In this document: positions 15,638 to 23,108 of the stretch, piece by piece | How positions within the stretch are numbered: the first letter of the stretch is position 1 | How the letters are laid out: each line of letters begins with the position of its first letter | Assembly (NCBI GenBank): GCA_041695045.1 | Contig: JBGFRR010000082.1 | Coordinates: 1-29,390, forward strand | Length of the DNA stretch: 29,390 nucleotides | Reading direction: 5' to 3' | DNA from: JBGFRR01 sp041695045 | Lineage (GTDB): Bacteria > Bacteroidota > Ignavibacteria > UBA10030 | The notes under the pieces: generated by a model | Told to the model about the DNA's origin: nothing | Seen by the model: only the letters and a program-made list of their open reading frames with translations | Database searches by the model: none | Program-made: the position numbers and the translations under genes

Positions 15638-15982
15638 ATGGCAGTACGACCGGTAGACATGGAAAAGTTCTACGACCGCATCGGCGACATCTATGAAGCC
15701 ATTGTAGTGATGGCGAAACGATCGCGGCAGATTCATCAGGAAATGAAGATCGAGCTCAACCAGCGGCTTGAGACGATCCAGCAGCTGCAGTCGAACATCG
15801 AAATGACGGAAGAAGAGTTGAACGGCGGCGCAACCAATCCGGATCAGCTCAAGATCAGTTTAGAGTTCGAGACGCGGTCGAAGCCGACCGAGGTGGCGTT
15901 AGAAGAAGTGATTGAGCGAAAGCTCGAGTTTCGTTACAAGGAACCGGAAGAAGAGCCTGCGAAGACAGACGGCGAGGAGTAG
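15638..15982 (+). CDS. rpoZ: RNA polymerase omega subunit
   Basis: A 114-residue omega/Rpb6-like subunit that helps assemble and stabilise RNA polymerase. The conserved core is IYEAIVVMAKRSRQIHQEMK (residues about 18-37), equivalent to the AAKRARQI motif of the family. A charged, Glu-rich C-terminal tail ends in KTDGEE. GGTGGAGG lies upstream of the ATG. It lies between gmk and coaBC, 15 nt after the first and 3 nt before the second; the gmk-rpoZ-coaBC order is common in bacteria and supports the call despite the short sequence. Confidence 0.93.
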   Translation: MAVRPVDMEKFYDRIGDIYEAIVVMAKRSRQIHQEMKIELNQRLETIQQLQSNIEMTEEELNGGATNPDQLKISLEFETRSKPTEVALEEVIERKLEFRYKEPEEEPAKTDGEE

Positions 15983-15985
15983 CCC

Positions 15986-17200
15986 GTGCCGCGCGGCAAG
16001 CGCATACTGTTGGGGGTTACGGGCGGCATTGCGGCATACAAAAGCGCTTACCTTGTCCGCGAGCTGCGCCGTTCAGGAACAGACGTGAGAGTCGTGATGA
16101 CCGAGGCGGCGACGAAGTTCGTCACGCCTGTCACGTTTTCTGCACTCTCCGGACATGAGGTCGAAGTGGATCTCTGGTCGATGAACCAGACGACCGATTC
16201 CAACATCGGCACGCGGCATATTCATCTCGCCAACTGGCCCGACCTGCTTCTCATCGCTCCTGCCTCGGCAAACACCATTGCCAAGCTCACCTACGGTCTG
16301 GCGGATAATCTCCTCACGACGATTGTCCTTGCCTGTCGCCGTCCCATCGTCCTCGCACCGACGATGGACGCAGACATGTATCTCAACCCCGCCACGCTGG
16401 AGAACCTCACGCGTCTCCGCGAGCGGGGATTTTTCGTTGTGCCGCCTGAGGAAGGCGAGCACGCAAGCGGCCTCGAAGGACCCGGCCGACTGCCGGGAGT
16501 TGAGTCCATCGTGCGCATCGTCCAGACGGTTCTTTCCCAATCCCATCTCGACCTCAAGAACAAGCGTATCCTCGTTACGGCTGGACCGACGGTTGAGCCG
16601 ATCGATCCGGTGCGGTTCGTGAGCAATCGCTCTTCGGGCAAGATGGGGTTTGCGGTGGCGAACGCGGCCGCGCTGCGCGGCGCCTCCGTGACGCTCATTG
16701 CCGGACCTGTGGCGCTCGAAACCCCGCGCAACGTCCAACGCATCGATGTTGGTTCGGCAGAAGAAATGCACAAAGCAGTAATGCGCCACGCGAAGAAAGC
16801 CGATGCCGTTATCATGGCAGCGGCAGTGGCGGACTTTACGCCCGCACGGCGCTCGGCCGAAAAGATGAAGAAAGACGCCGACGCCAAAGACATGGAACTT
16901 CGCCTCAAACCCACGGCAGACATTCTCCAATCCCTCGGCCGGCGAAAAAACGGCGTGGTACTGGTAGGATTCGCACTTGAGACGCAGAACGCCGTCCGCA
17001 ACGCTAAAGCCAAGTTGGAGCGAAAAAATCTCGACCTCATTGCGCTCAACACGGTGGACGACGAGAACGACCCGTTTGGCGCCGACACCAACAGGGTAAC
17101 GCTCATCGACCGGAACGGAAGGACACAGAAGCTTCAGCCGATGCCGAAGTTCGACGTCGCGAATGCAATTCTCGATCGCGTGAAGGAATTCATGCGCTAA
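15986..17200 (+). CDS. coaBC: Bifunctional phosphopantothenoylcysteine decarboxylase / phosphopantothenate-cysteine ligase
   Basis: This enzyme makes 4'-phosphopantetheine for coenzyme A in two steps: ligation of cysteine to phosphopantothenate (CoaB, C-terminal half), then FMN-dependent decarboxylation (CoaC, N-terminal half). The 404-residue length is typical. CoaC motifs: GVTGGIAAYKSAYLVREL, the catalytic His region HIHLANWPDLLLIAPASAN, and APTMDADMYLNPATLENL in place of the usual PAMN motif. The flap motif is ASGLEGPGRLPG, with Ser where E. coli has a catalytic Cys; from memory, many Bacteroidota share this. CoaB motifs: LVTAGPTVEPIDPVRFVSN, RSSGKMGFAVA, AAVADFTPARRSAEKMKK and GFALETQNAVRNAKAKLERK. 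The start is GTG 15986, with GAGGAG 8 nt upstream overlapping the end of rpoZ. Confidence 0.95.
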   Translation: MPRGKRILLGVTGGIAAYKSAYLVRELRRSGTDVRVVMTEAATKFVTPVTFSALSGHEVEVDLWSMNQTTDSNIGTRHIHLANWPDLLLIAPASANTIAKLTYGLADNLLTTIVLACRRPIVLAPTMDADMYLNPATLENLTRLRERGFFVVPPEEGEHASGLEGPGRLPGVESIVRIVQTVLSQSHLDLKNKRILVTAGPTVEPIDPVRFVSNRSSGKMGFAVANAAALRGASVTLIAGPVALETPRNVQRIDVGSAEEMHKAVMRHAKKADAVIMAAAVADFTPARRSAEKMKKDADAKDMELRLKPTADILQSLGRRKNGVVLVGFALETQNAVRNAKAKLERKNLDLIALNTVDDENDPFGADTNRVTLIDRNGRTQKLQPMPKFDVANAILDRVKEFMR

Positions 17201-17275
17201 CAGCAAGAATGGAGGAGGGGCGACCCCCCGCCTTCAGCGCGATCTTCGACATGAGTCGCCACTCCAATAGCTCGA

Positions 17276-18097
17276 ATGTCCAACTCACGAGACGACCTCA
17301 TACGACTGCTGAACGACGCTGAACAGTACCTCAAGCACGAGCGGGAATTGTTCGGTGATTTCGTATACACCGGTTCGCAACCGGTGAAATCTCAACCGAC
17401 ACTGAAGTCTCCACATCCCCCGCAGACAGTTCAGCTCGAAGAAGACCTCTTCGGCAACGTGGTCCCAAAGCGATCGTCAGTCGCAGAGCCCGCTTTGCCC
17501 GGCTACCCGAATGAGCCGTGGGTCGCCGCGCAAAGTCTCGACGAGCTTAACCGCATGATCTGCACGTGCACGAAATGTCCGTTGGGCTTCACGCGTACGA
17601 AGTTCGTCTTCGGCGTCGGCAACCCGCACGCGGAAGTGGTGCTCATCGGTGAAGCGCCCGGAGCCGATGAAGACGCGCAGGGCGAACCGTTCGTCGGGCG
17701 AGCGGGGCAACTGCTGAACAAAATTCTTGAAGCCATCAACTTTAAGCGCGAAGAGGTGTACATCTGCAACATCCTCAAATGCCGCCCGCCGAACAATCGC
17801 GACCCCCAGCCGGATGAAATCGATGCATGCGAGCCGCACCTCTGGAGGCAGTTAGAGCTCATCAAACCGAAGCTCATCCTCTGTCTCGGCCGCATTTCCG
17901 CGCAAGTTCTGCTCCGCACCACCGCCTCGCTCACGGCGTTGCGGGGTAGGGTGCACGACTACCGCGGCATCAAGCTGATGGTAACCTACCATCCCGCCGC
18001 GCTCCTGAGGAATCCTAACTGGAAGCGGCCAACGTGGGAGGATGTGCAGAAACTCAGAAAACTGTACGATGAGATGAAGGCAGCCGATCCCGCTTGA
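17276..18097 (+). CDS. Uracil-DNA glycosylase, family 4 (Fe-S type)
   Basis: A 273-residue DNA repair enzyme that removes uracil from DNA. The first 85 residues are a poorly conserved extension. The catalytic core (about 90-270) has the four cysteines expected for a 4Fe-4S cluster (two in CTKCPLGFTR and the residue pair before it, one in CNILKC, one in DACEPHLW). Motif GEAPGADEDAQGEPFVGRAG carries the water-activating and uracil-binding residues, and VTYHPAALLRNPNWKRP contains the second active-site loop. The ATG at 17276 has no clear Shine-Dalgarno site. Its stop codon lies in the loop of a hairpin of the repeat element at 18087-18166, so the last few residues (ADPA) come from the element. 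It lies 75 nt after coaBC and may be part of that operon. Confidence 0.92.
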   Translation: MSNSRDDLIRLLNDAEQYLKHERELFGDFVYTGSQPVKSQPTLKSPHPPQTVQLEEDLFGNVVPKRSSVAEPALPGYPNEPWVAAQSLDELNRMICTCTKCPLGFTRTKFVFGVGNPHAEVVLIGEAPGADEDAQGEPFVGRAGQLLNKILEAINFKREEVYICNILKCRPPNNRDPQPDEIDACEPHLWRQLELIKPKLILCLGRISAQVLLRTTASLTALRGRVHDYRGIKLMVTYHPAALLRNPNWKRPTWEDVQKLRKLYDEMKAADPA

Positions 18098-18203
18098 GAA
18101 GCAGCGGGATTCTGATTCCGGCAGTTATTGTAGCTTCACTGCGTTCGCTACAATAAGCCGGAATCGAACGTGGGAGGATGTGCAGAAACTCAGAAAACTG
18201 TAC
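18031..18203. repeat. 37-bp direct repeat flanking the structured element
   Basis: The same 37 bp occurs at 18031-18067, inside the uracil-DNA glycosylase gene (encoding TWEDVQKLRKLY), and at 18167-18203, just after the element. The copies are identical, so the duplication is recent. The second is non-coding. The structured element at 18087-18166 lies between them. Confidence 0.85.
18087..18166. repeat. Twin-hairpin structured element, copy at the udg stop codon
   Basis: Hairpin 1: ATCCCGCT (18087-18094) with AGCGGGAT (18103-18110); the 8-nt loop begins with the TGA stop of the upstream gene. Hairpin 2: GATTCCGGC (18114-18122) with GCCGGAATC (18157-18165), continued inside by TTATTGTAGC (18125-18134) with GCTACAATAA (18147-18156), apical loop TTCACTGCGTTC. 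Reading from the last stem bases, the apex is GCT...CGTTCGC, as in the copies near tRNA-Val. It may also serve as the terminator of the coaBC-udg operon. Confidence 0.75.
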
Positions 18204-18413
18204 AAATGGGTTATTTTCTTCAGCAGGATGAGCGAGGATTCACGTTGATTCTCGGAACTTTTTTCATCCAATTGGAGTAGCACATTTCTGGTACGCGGCA
18301 CCAGAATGAGGACTGCGCCTGAGCGGTGTGGATAAGTGTCTTGAAAGATTGTGGGCAATATATCCTTGCGCTTCAATTTGGACTGATGTATTTTTGAGAA
18401 GTTTATTCCTCCC
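18098..18413. other. 316-nt gap between udg and dnaB
   Basis: It contains the rest of the twin-hairpin element, the second 37-bp repeat, a small hairpin TTCTGGT...ACCAGAA (18286-18306) and the dnaB promoter at 18366-18396. No open frame with coding character is seen. Confidence 0.5.
18366..18396 (+). promoter_or_regulatory. Bacteroidota-type promoter of dnaB
   Basis: TTG (18366-18368), exactly 20 nt, TATTTTTG (18389-18396): a perfect TAnnTTTG box. It leaves a leader of only about 10-12 nt before the ATG at 18414, without a Shine-Dalgarno site. Confidence 0.7.
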
Positions 18414-19874
18414 ATGCCCGAACCGCGAAAAATCTTAGGACTTGTTGAACCGCCTGCAACCGAGGGGCGCGTTCCGCCGCAAGCTGTCGACGTTGAGCAG
18501 GCTGTGCTCGGCGCGATGCTTGTTGAAAGCGACGCCATCGCCAAGGCGCTCGAGGTGCTGGACGAATCGGCGTTCTACAAGCCGGCGCACCAAAGCATCT
18601 TCGCTGCCATCGTCGCGCTGTTTGAGCAGAGCGAGCCGGTCGACCTCATTACCGTCATCGATGAACTGCGCCGTCGCGGTGAACTGGAAAAAATCGGTGG
18701 CGAGTACTACCTCACCGAGCTGACTACCAAAGTTACAAGCTCCGCCAACGTCGAGTATCACGCGCACATCGTCCTGGAAAAAGCGTTGATGCGGCAGTTG
18801 ATTGCGTCGTCCGCGGAGGTGATTCAGCGCGCGTATCGCGACGCAGAGGACGCGCTGGAACTCCTCGACGAAGCCGAGCAGCGCATCTTCCAGATCTCCG
18901 AGCAGCGCATGAAGAAAACGTTCGTGTCCATGAACACGGCGGTGCATGCGACGATGGAACTGCTCGAAAGCATTCACGGCAAGCACAGCGGTGTGACGGG
19001 CGTGCCGTCGGGATTCACGGAGCTGGATCAACTCACCGGCGGGTTCCAGAAGTCCGACCTCGTCATCGTTGCAGGACGGCCGAGTCAAGGCAAGACGGCG
19101 TTTGTGCTCACGCTGGCGAAGAACGCCTCAGTCAACTACGACGTGCCGATCGGGTTTTTCTCGCTCGAAATGGCCCTCCAGCAGCTCGTCATGCGCCTCA
19201 TTTGCGCGCAGGCGAAAGTCGATGCGCATGCCGTGCGGACGGGGCGCTTGCCGGAAGACGAATGGAAGAAGCTCAGCATTACCGTCGGCAAACTCTACAA
19301 AGCGAAGATCTTCATTGATGATACGCCCGCGCTCAGCGTCTTAGAGTTGCGTGCGAAAGCGCGCCGGCTGAAAGCCGAACACAACGTCGGCTTGATCGTC
19401 GTCGACTACCTGCAGCTTATGCAAGGCCCGAAGAATGTGCAAAGCCGCGAGCAGGAAATCTCGATGATTTCGCGCTCACTCAAAGCACTGGCAAAAGAGT
19501 TGAACACACCGGTCGTAGCCCTTTCACAGCTCAATCGAGCCGTCGAAGCGCGCGGCGATAAGCGTCCGGTTCTTGCCGACCTGCGCGAGTCCGGCGCCAT
19601 CGAACAGGATGCCGACGTGGTGCTCTTCGTTCACCGCCCCGAGATGTACGGCATCGAGAAAGATGAAAACGGCAACCCGACGGAGGGCGTCGCTGAGATC
19701 ATCGTCGGCAAACAGCGCAATGGCCCGACTGGGTCCGTGAAGCTTTCCTTTGTGAAGCGCTATGCCCAGTTTGAGAACCTCGCGCGCTTCCATGGAACTC
19801 CCCCCTCTCCTTCCAAGCTCGGTGAATCCGCCGAAGGCGGGCCTGAACCGTTCGACGACACCCCGCCGTTCTGA
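18414..19874 (+). CDS. dnaB: Replicative DNA helicase DnaB
   Basis: The hexameric helicase that unwinds DNA at the replication fork, 486 residues. The N-terminal DnaB domain (about 20-125) has PPQAVDVEQAVLGAMLVESD. The RecA-like helicase domain (about 190-450) has Walker A GRPSQGKTAFVL (Gln where GRPSMGKT is usual), FFSLEM, the Walker B strand LIVVDYLQLM and LKALAKELNTPVVALSQLNR, followed by the arginine-finger region DKRPVLADLRESGAIEQDAD. The C-terminal tail after FENLARFHGT is extended and Pro/Gly-rich, and its codons contain a small palindrome (CCGCC-GAA-GGCGG, 19828-19840), possibly a repeat insertion. No intein is present. It is transcribed from its own promoter at 18366. Confidence 0.97.
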   Translation: MPEPRKILGLVEPPATEGRVPPQAVDVEQAVLGAMLVESDAIAKALEVLDESAFYKPAHQSIFAAIVALFEQSEPVDLITVIDELRRRGELEKIGGEYYLTELTTKVTSSANVEYHAHIVLEKALMRQLIASSAEVIQRAYRDAEDALELLDEAEQRIFQISEQRMKKTFVSMNTAVHATMELLESIHGKHSGVTGVPSGFTELDQLTGGFQKSDLVIVAGRPSQGKTAFVLTLAKNASVNYDVPIGFFSLEMALQQLVMRLICAQAKVDAHAVRTGRLPEDEWKKLSITVGKLYKAKIFIDDTPALSVLELRAKARRLKAEHNVGLIVVDYLQLMQGPKNVQSREQEISMISRSLKALAKELNTPVVALSQLNRAVEARGDKRPVLADLRESGAIEQDADVVLFVHRPEMYGIEKDENGNPTEGVAEIIVGKQRNGPTGSVKLSFVKRYAQFENLARFHGTPPSPSKLGESAEGGPEPFDDTPPF

Positions 19875-19898
19875 TCCGCCGAAGTCGGGCTCCTTCAC

Positions 19899-20636
19899 GT
19901 GCGAACACTCGTGGGATATCTTCTCTTCCTCATTCCTTCCACGCTCTCGGCGCAGGAAGGCACTCTCTCGTTCAGCGCGTCTGCCGGCTACGCACGACTT
20001 GCCCTCCGGCAGGTCGAAGAGGATAACGCGCGTGACGCAGAAGGATGGCATCGACAGGGATTTTTTCTCCCACCATTCCCTTCAATGAGGAATGCACTGG
20101 AGCTTTCTGTGAAAGGCATGTACCGCTACGATCGCGATTTTTCCGTCACCCTCTCTGTCTCGGATCTTTCGAAGGAAGTATCGACCGTCGTTGACCGGCC
20201 GGAAGCGTACATGACGCACACGCGCACCGTGGGCTACACGGACTTCATGATTGGTATGACGTATCATATCCCGACAACGCTCGCGTTCATGGAGCCGTAT
20301 GCGGGAGCGGAAGTGGGTATCGTTCGTGCACGCGCGCGAAGCGATGCGTACGGCACGCGCACGCTGAAGGTCGGCGACAGCACGGAGACGTTCATCGTCG
20401 TCGGCACGCAGGGGAGATTCCATGGTTCGAAAACGAACGTGAGCGTCGTTGTTGGAACGACGCTCAAGGTGTATTCCGCCGTCATACTGCGCGCGGAAAC
20501 CACATACAAGCTTGCGAAGATGGGGAAGCTCGGCGGCGAGGTAACACGGTTGGGAGAGAAACGAGAAGAACAAACGAGCATTGAGTTCGACCTTTCGGGT
20601 ATCATACTGAGCGTAGGCGTGGGAGTAGAATTCTAA
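19899..20636 (+). CDS. Outer-membrane beta-barrel protein
   Basis: A 245-residue protein with an N-terminal signal peptide (LVGYLLFLIPSTLSAQ) and repeated amphipathic beta-strands: LSFSASAGYARLALRQ, SVKGMYRYDRDFSVTLSVSD, VGYTDFMIGMTYHIP, MEPYAGAEVGIVRARAR, VSVVVGTTLKVYSAVILRAE. It ends in SVGVGVEF with the terminal Phe typical of proteins folded by the BAM complex. GTG 19899 is the most likely start because the signal peptide begins there. It follows dnaB by 24 nt, and the DUF1460 gene starts at the base after its stop, so those two are translationally coupled. The family is not recognised beyond the fold. Confidence 0.75.
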   Translation: MRTLVGYLLFLIPSTLSAQEGTLSFSASAGYARLALRQVEEDNARDAEGWHRQGFFLPPFPSMRNALELSVKGMYRYDRDFSVTLSVSDLSKEVSTVVDRPEAYMTHTRTVGYTDFMIGMTYHIPTTLAFMEPYAGAEVGIVRARARSDAYGTRTLKVGDSTETFIVVGTQGRFHGSKTNVSVVVGTTLKVYSAVILRAETTYKLAKMGKLGGEVTRLGEKREEQTSIEFDLSGIILSVGVGVEF

Positions 20637-21551
20637 ATGAACAGACGCGCGTTTCTTCGTGTCGGCTCGTTGGCCGCGCTTGCACCGCTTGCGGGACGCA
20701 AGTGGTGGAGAGCGATCGACGACGATCCGGATGAACTGGTCTGCAAGGCGAAGTTCGAGCTTGCCGTCTCCCGCTCGCTCCACCTGCAGCCGATGAACGA
20801 CGTAGTGGCAGAGTTGGGTAAGTCGTTTCTCGGCACGCCGTATCGTGCCCACGCGCTGGAACAGCCGGGCGAAGAGCGTCTCGTCGTCAATATGCGAGGA
20901 CTCGACTGCGTATCGTTCTGCGAAAACGCTATCGCGCTCGCCCGCTGTGTGAAGCGATGGGCGATGACGTTCGAGGACTATCGCCGCGAATTGCAGTTCA
21001 TCCGCTACCGCAACGGCGTGATCAACGGCTACCCCAGTCGCCTGCACTATTTTGTTGACTACATCTTCGACAACGAGCGCAAGGGCGTACTCAAAAACAT
21101 CACCCAAGAGATGGGGGGAAAGCCGTACAAAAAGCGGATTCACTTCATGACAAGCAATGTGCACGCCTACCGCCAGCTCAAGGAGAACCCGGTGTTTGTG
21201 GAAGAAATGCGGCGGCAGGAAGAAACCATTAGCCGCCGGTCACACTTTTATATACCGAGGGAGAAGGTCAAAAGTGCCGAGAAGAACATCCTCAGTGGGG
21301 ATATTCTCGCTTTCACGACCGATATCGATGGGTTGGATGTTTCTCACACCGGCATCGCACTCTGGCATCGTGCTGCGCCCCCGATAAAGTCGGGGCAAGA
21401 GCGGCCTGCCAGCCGGACAGGCAGGCTTCACCTGCTTCACGCCCCTACAGTCGGGACGACGGTGAGCATTACCGAAAGGCCGCTTGTCGAATATCTCGCT
21501 GCCAACAAACGACAGACGGGTATCATCGTCGCGCGTGTGCTTGAGGTGTAG
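20637..21551 (+). CDS. DUF1460 N-acetylmuramoyl-L-alanine amidase-like protein, Tat-exported
   Basis: 304 residues, beginning with a twin-arginine signal (MNRRAFLRVGSLAALAPLAG). The mature part matches DUF1460, an NlpC/P60-like cysteine hydrolase fold. The nucleophile Cys is in MRGLDCVSFCENAIALARC and the His is in LDVSHTGIALWH; the front of the fold has ELGKSFLGTPYRAHALE. In studied relatives these enzymes act on peptidoglycan fragments; here the role is inferred. Between GIALWH and the final strands (LLHAPTVGTTVSI) there is a stretch APPIKSGQERPASRTGRLH encoded by two adjacent perfect hairpins (21379-21395, 21404-21426), which looks like an in-frame repeat insertion. The ATG directly follows the stop of the barrel gene (TAA then ATG). 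Confidence 0.85.
   Translation: MNRRAFLRVGSLAALAPLAGRKWWRAIDDDPDELVCKAKFELAVSRSLHLQPMNDVVAELGKSFLGTPYRAHALEQPGEERLVVNMRGLDCVSFCENAIALARCVKRWAMTFEDYRRELQFIRYRNGVINGYPSRLHYFVDYIFDNERKGVLKNITQEMGGKPYKKRIHFMTSNVHAYRQLKENPVFVEEMRRQEETISRRSHFYIPREKVKSAEKNILSGDILAFTTDIDGLDVSHTGIALWHRAAPPIKSGQERPASRTGRLHLLHAPTVGTTVSITERPLVEYLAANKRQTGIIVARVLEV
21379..21426. repeat. Two hairpins inserted in the DUF1460 coding sequence
   Basis: CCCCGA...TCGGGG (21379-21395) and GCCTGCC...GGCAGGC (21404-21426) are perfect stems 8 nt apart. They encode a Pro/Arg/Ser-rich segment between conserved beta-strands, as expected for an insertion tolerated in a surface loop. The architecture, two successive hairpins, matches the tRNA-linked elements. 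Confidence 0.6.
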
Positions 21552-21611
21552 AAACAGAGATGCCGTCGTGTCGTTTCAGCATCAGTCATAGCATTCGATG
21601 ACATTCCCACC

Positions 21612-22127
21612 ATGGAACGTCTCTCCATTGTGCAGGGTGATATCACTCAACAAGCTGTTGATGCGATCGTCAACGCGGCGAACACAACGCTGCTTGGCGG
21701 CGGTGGAGTGGATGGCGCGATTCATCGGGCCGCCGGTCCCGAGTTGCTGGAAGAGTGCCGGAAGCTCGGCGGCTGCGCGACGGGGGATGCGAAGATGACG
21801 AAGGGATATAAGTTGCCGGCCAAGTATGTGATTCACACCGTCGGGCCTGTGTGGAATGGCGGCGGTCATGGCGAGGATGAACGGTTGGCGATTTGTTACC
21901 GCTGTTGCTTCGAGATCGCGAAAGAACGCGGGTTTCAGTCCATTGCTTTCCCATCGATTAGTACGGGTGCGTATCGATTTCCTGTTGAGCGCGCAGCACG
22001 CATTGCGTTGAGAGAAATCAAACGTGCACTGGATGAAAACCCAACCCTCAACGATGTTCGCGTGGTGTGTTTTGACTCGCATACCTACGCGTGCTATAAG
22101 GATGCACGGAAAGAAATGGAAAGATGA
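21612..22127 (+). CDS. Macrodomain protein, O-acetyl-ADP-ribose deacetylase-like
   Basis: A 171-residue protein consisting of one macrodomain of the MacroD/YmdB type, which hydrolyses O-acetyl-ADP-ribose and removes ADP-ribose from acidic residues. Motifs: IVQGDITQQAVDAIVNAANT at the N-terminus, LLGGGGVDGAIHRAAGPEL around the catalytic Asp, TKGYKLPAKYVIHTVGPVW, and the phosphate-binding loop FPSISTGAYRFP. The start at 21612 fits the domain (MERLSIVQGD); a start 12 nt upstream is possible. It lies 60 nt after the DUF1460 gene and is followed by a strong terminator at 22156-22207, ending this run of genes. Confidence 0.93.
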   Translation: MERLSIVQGDITQQAVDAIVNAANTTLLGGGGVDGAIHRAAGPELLEECRKLGGCATGDAKMTKGYKLPAKYVIHTVGPVWNGGGHGEDERLAICYRCCFEIAKERGFQSIAFPSISTGAYRFPVERAARIALREIKRALDENPTLNDVRVVCFDSHTYACYKDARKEMER

Positions 22128-22155
22128 AAGCTTTTCTAAAATGAATTCGATCCTA

Positions 22156-22207
22156 ACGTGTCTGCCCCGACTTAGCCGGGGGTTCTCCTTGCAGCTCACG
22201 TCTTTTT
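22156..22207 (+). terminator. Intrinsic terminator after the macrodomain gene
   Basis: An outer stem (ACGTG with CACGT, and TGC with GCA) encloses an inner hairpin CCCCG...CGGGG (22165-22181) and runs into CTTTTTT. The inner hairpin resembles the dispersed GC hairpins, so a repeat may have been taken over as a terminator. Confidence 0.6.
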
Positions 22208-22227
22208 TGGTTATGATTGTCCCGAGT

Positions 22228-22785
22228 ATGAAAGCAAGTACGACAACATGCCTTCTTCTTGCTCTCCTCATTGGTGTTTCTGAGGAAGCCGCAGCACAGC
22301 AGCCGCTTCTGAGTCCACGCGACTCGGTTGAGAGTATCTTCAATGGAAAGAAAATCTCCGTCAACTACGGCCGGCCGTCGATGCGCGGGCGCAAGATTAT
22401 GGGCGGGCTCGTGCCGTTCAACAAAGTGTGGCGAACGGGCGCTAACGAGGCAACGGCATTCGTGACAGAAGCAACCCTGGTGATCGGCGGCGTGGAATTG
22501 CCGAAGGGCTCCTACACGCTCTACACGCTTCCGTCTGAAACGCGCTGGAAACTGATTATCAACAAGCAGACAGGACAATGGGGGACGGAATATAACGCAG
22601 ACCTCGACTTCGCACGCATCGATATGCGGAAACGGGTTTTGAAAGAACCCGTCGAGAAATTCACGATTGCTCTGGAACGACTCGGTCCAAACCGCGGCGT
22701 GCTGAAACTGATCTGGGAGTTGACGGAGGTTTCAGTACGCTTCACGGTTCGAGCTAACAACGCGTCAACGGGACGTTTGAACTGA
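22228..22785 (+). CDS. DUF2911 secreted protein
   Basis: From the ATG at 22228 the product is 185 residues with a signal peptide (MKASTTTCLLLALLIGVSEE, ending AAAQQ). The body matches DUF2911: LSPRDSVESIFNGKKISVNY, GRPSMRGRKIMGGLVPFNKV, WRTGANEATAFVTEATLVIG and LPKGSYTLYTLPSE, followed by WKLIINKQTGQWG. The family is common in Bacteroidota as periplasmic or secreted proteins of unknown role. An alternative ATG at 22213 adds five residues. The terminator just upstream shows it is expressed separately from the macrodomain gene, but no promoter was found. Confidence 0.88.
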   Translation: MKASTTTCLLLALLIGVSEEAAAQQPLLSPRDSVESIFNGKKISVNYGRPSMRGRKIMGGLVPFNKVWRTGANEATAFVTEATLVIGGVELPKGSYTLYTLPSETRWKLIINKQTGQWGTEYNADLDFARIDMRKRVLKEPVEKFTIALERLGPNRGVLKLIWELTEVSVRFTVRANNASTGRLN

Positions 22786-22844
22786 ATCTCTGCTGTGCAG
22801 GCTCCCCCGACAATACCGCACAACCGACAATGGAGGGAATGACG

Positions 22845-23075
22845 ATGCCAACAAAGATAACATTCCGCAACAATGGGTCGATCAAAGTTGAAGGGGACTT
22901 CGAGTTGTATGACCAGGATGGAAACAAGTTCGACCTCTCCGGCCGGACGGCGATTGCTCTCTGTCGGTGTGGTCACAGCAACAACAAACCCTTCTGCGAC
23001 AGCACCCACAAGCTGATCGGATTCCAGTCAGAGATCAAAGCGTTCACCCTTCCTCCACCGCAGCCGAAGCAGTAA
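22845..23075 (+). CDS. CDGSH-type iron-sulfur domain protein
   Basis: A small 76-residue cytoplasmic protein with one CDGSH domain binding a 2Fe-2S cluster through three Cys and one His: ALCRCGHSNNKPFCDSTHK. The usual Gly of CDG(S/T)H is Ser here (CDSTH); the four ligands are intact. The start is placed at ATG 22845 because GGAGGG (22832-22837) is 7 nt upstream. An ATG at 22830 overlaps that site and one at 22839 is too close. Such proteins are thought to act in iron, redox or electron-transfer homeostasis. It stands 60 nt after DUF2911 and converges on the methyltransferase gene. Confidence 0.92.
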   Translation: MPTKITFRNNGSIKVEGDFELYDQDGNKFDLSGRTAIALCRCGHSNNKPFCDSTHKLIGFQSEIKAFTLPPPQPKQ

Positions 23076-23108
23076 TTCGTTCGATCCGACAAAACTTTAT
23101 GTGGAGCT

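Noticed and set aside
16073..17206. 377-residue open frame on the minus strand
   Set aside because: It lies opposite coaBC, whose motifs are clear; the composition is that of a mirrored GC-rich gene.
17216..17228. GGGG-CGA-CCCC hairpin between coaBC and the uracil-DNA glycosylase gene
   Set aside because: It is too short and lacks a T-tract; it is not enough to call a terminator or an element copy.
20082..21164. 360-residue open frame on the minus strand
   Set aside because: It is antisense to the barrel and DUF1460 genes, both of which have signal peptides and motifs.
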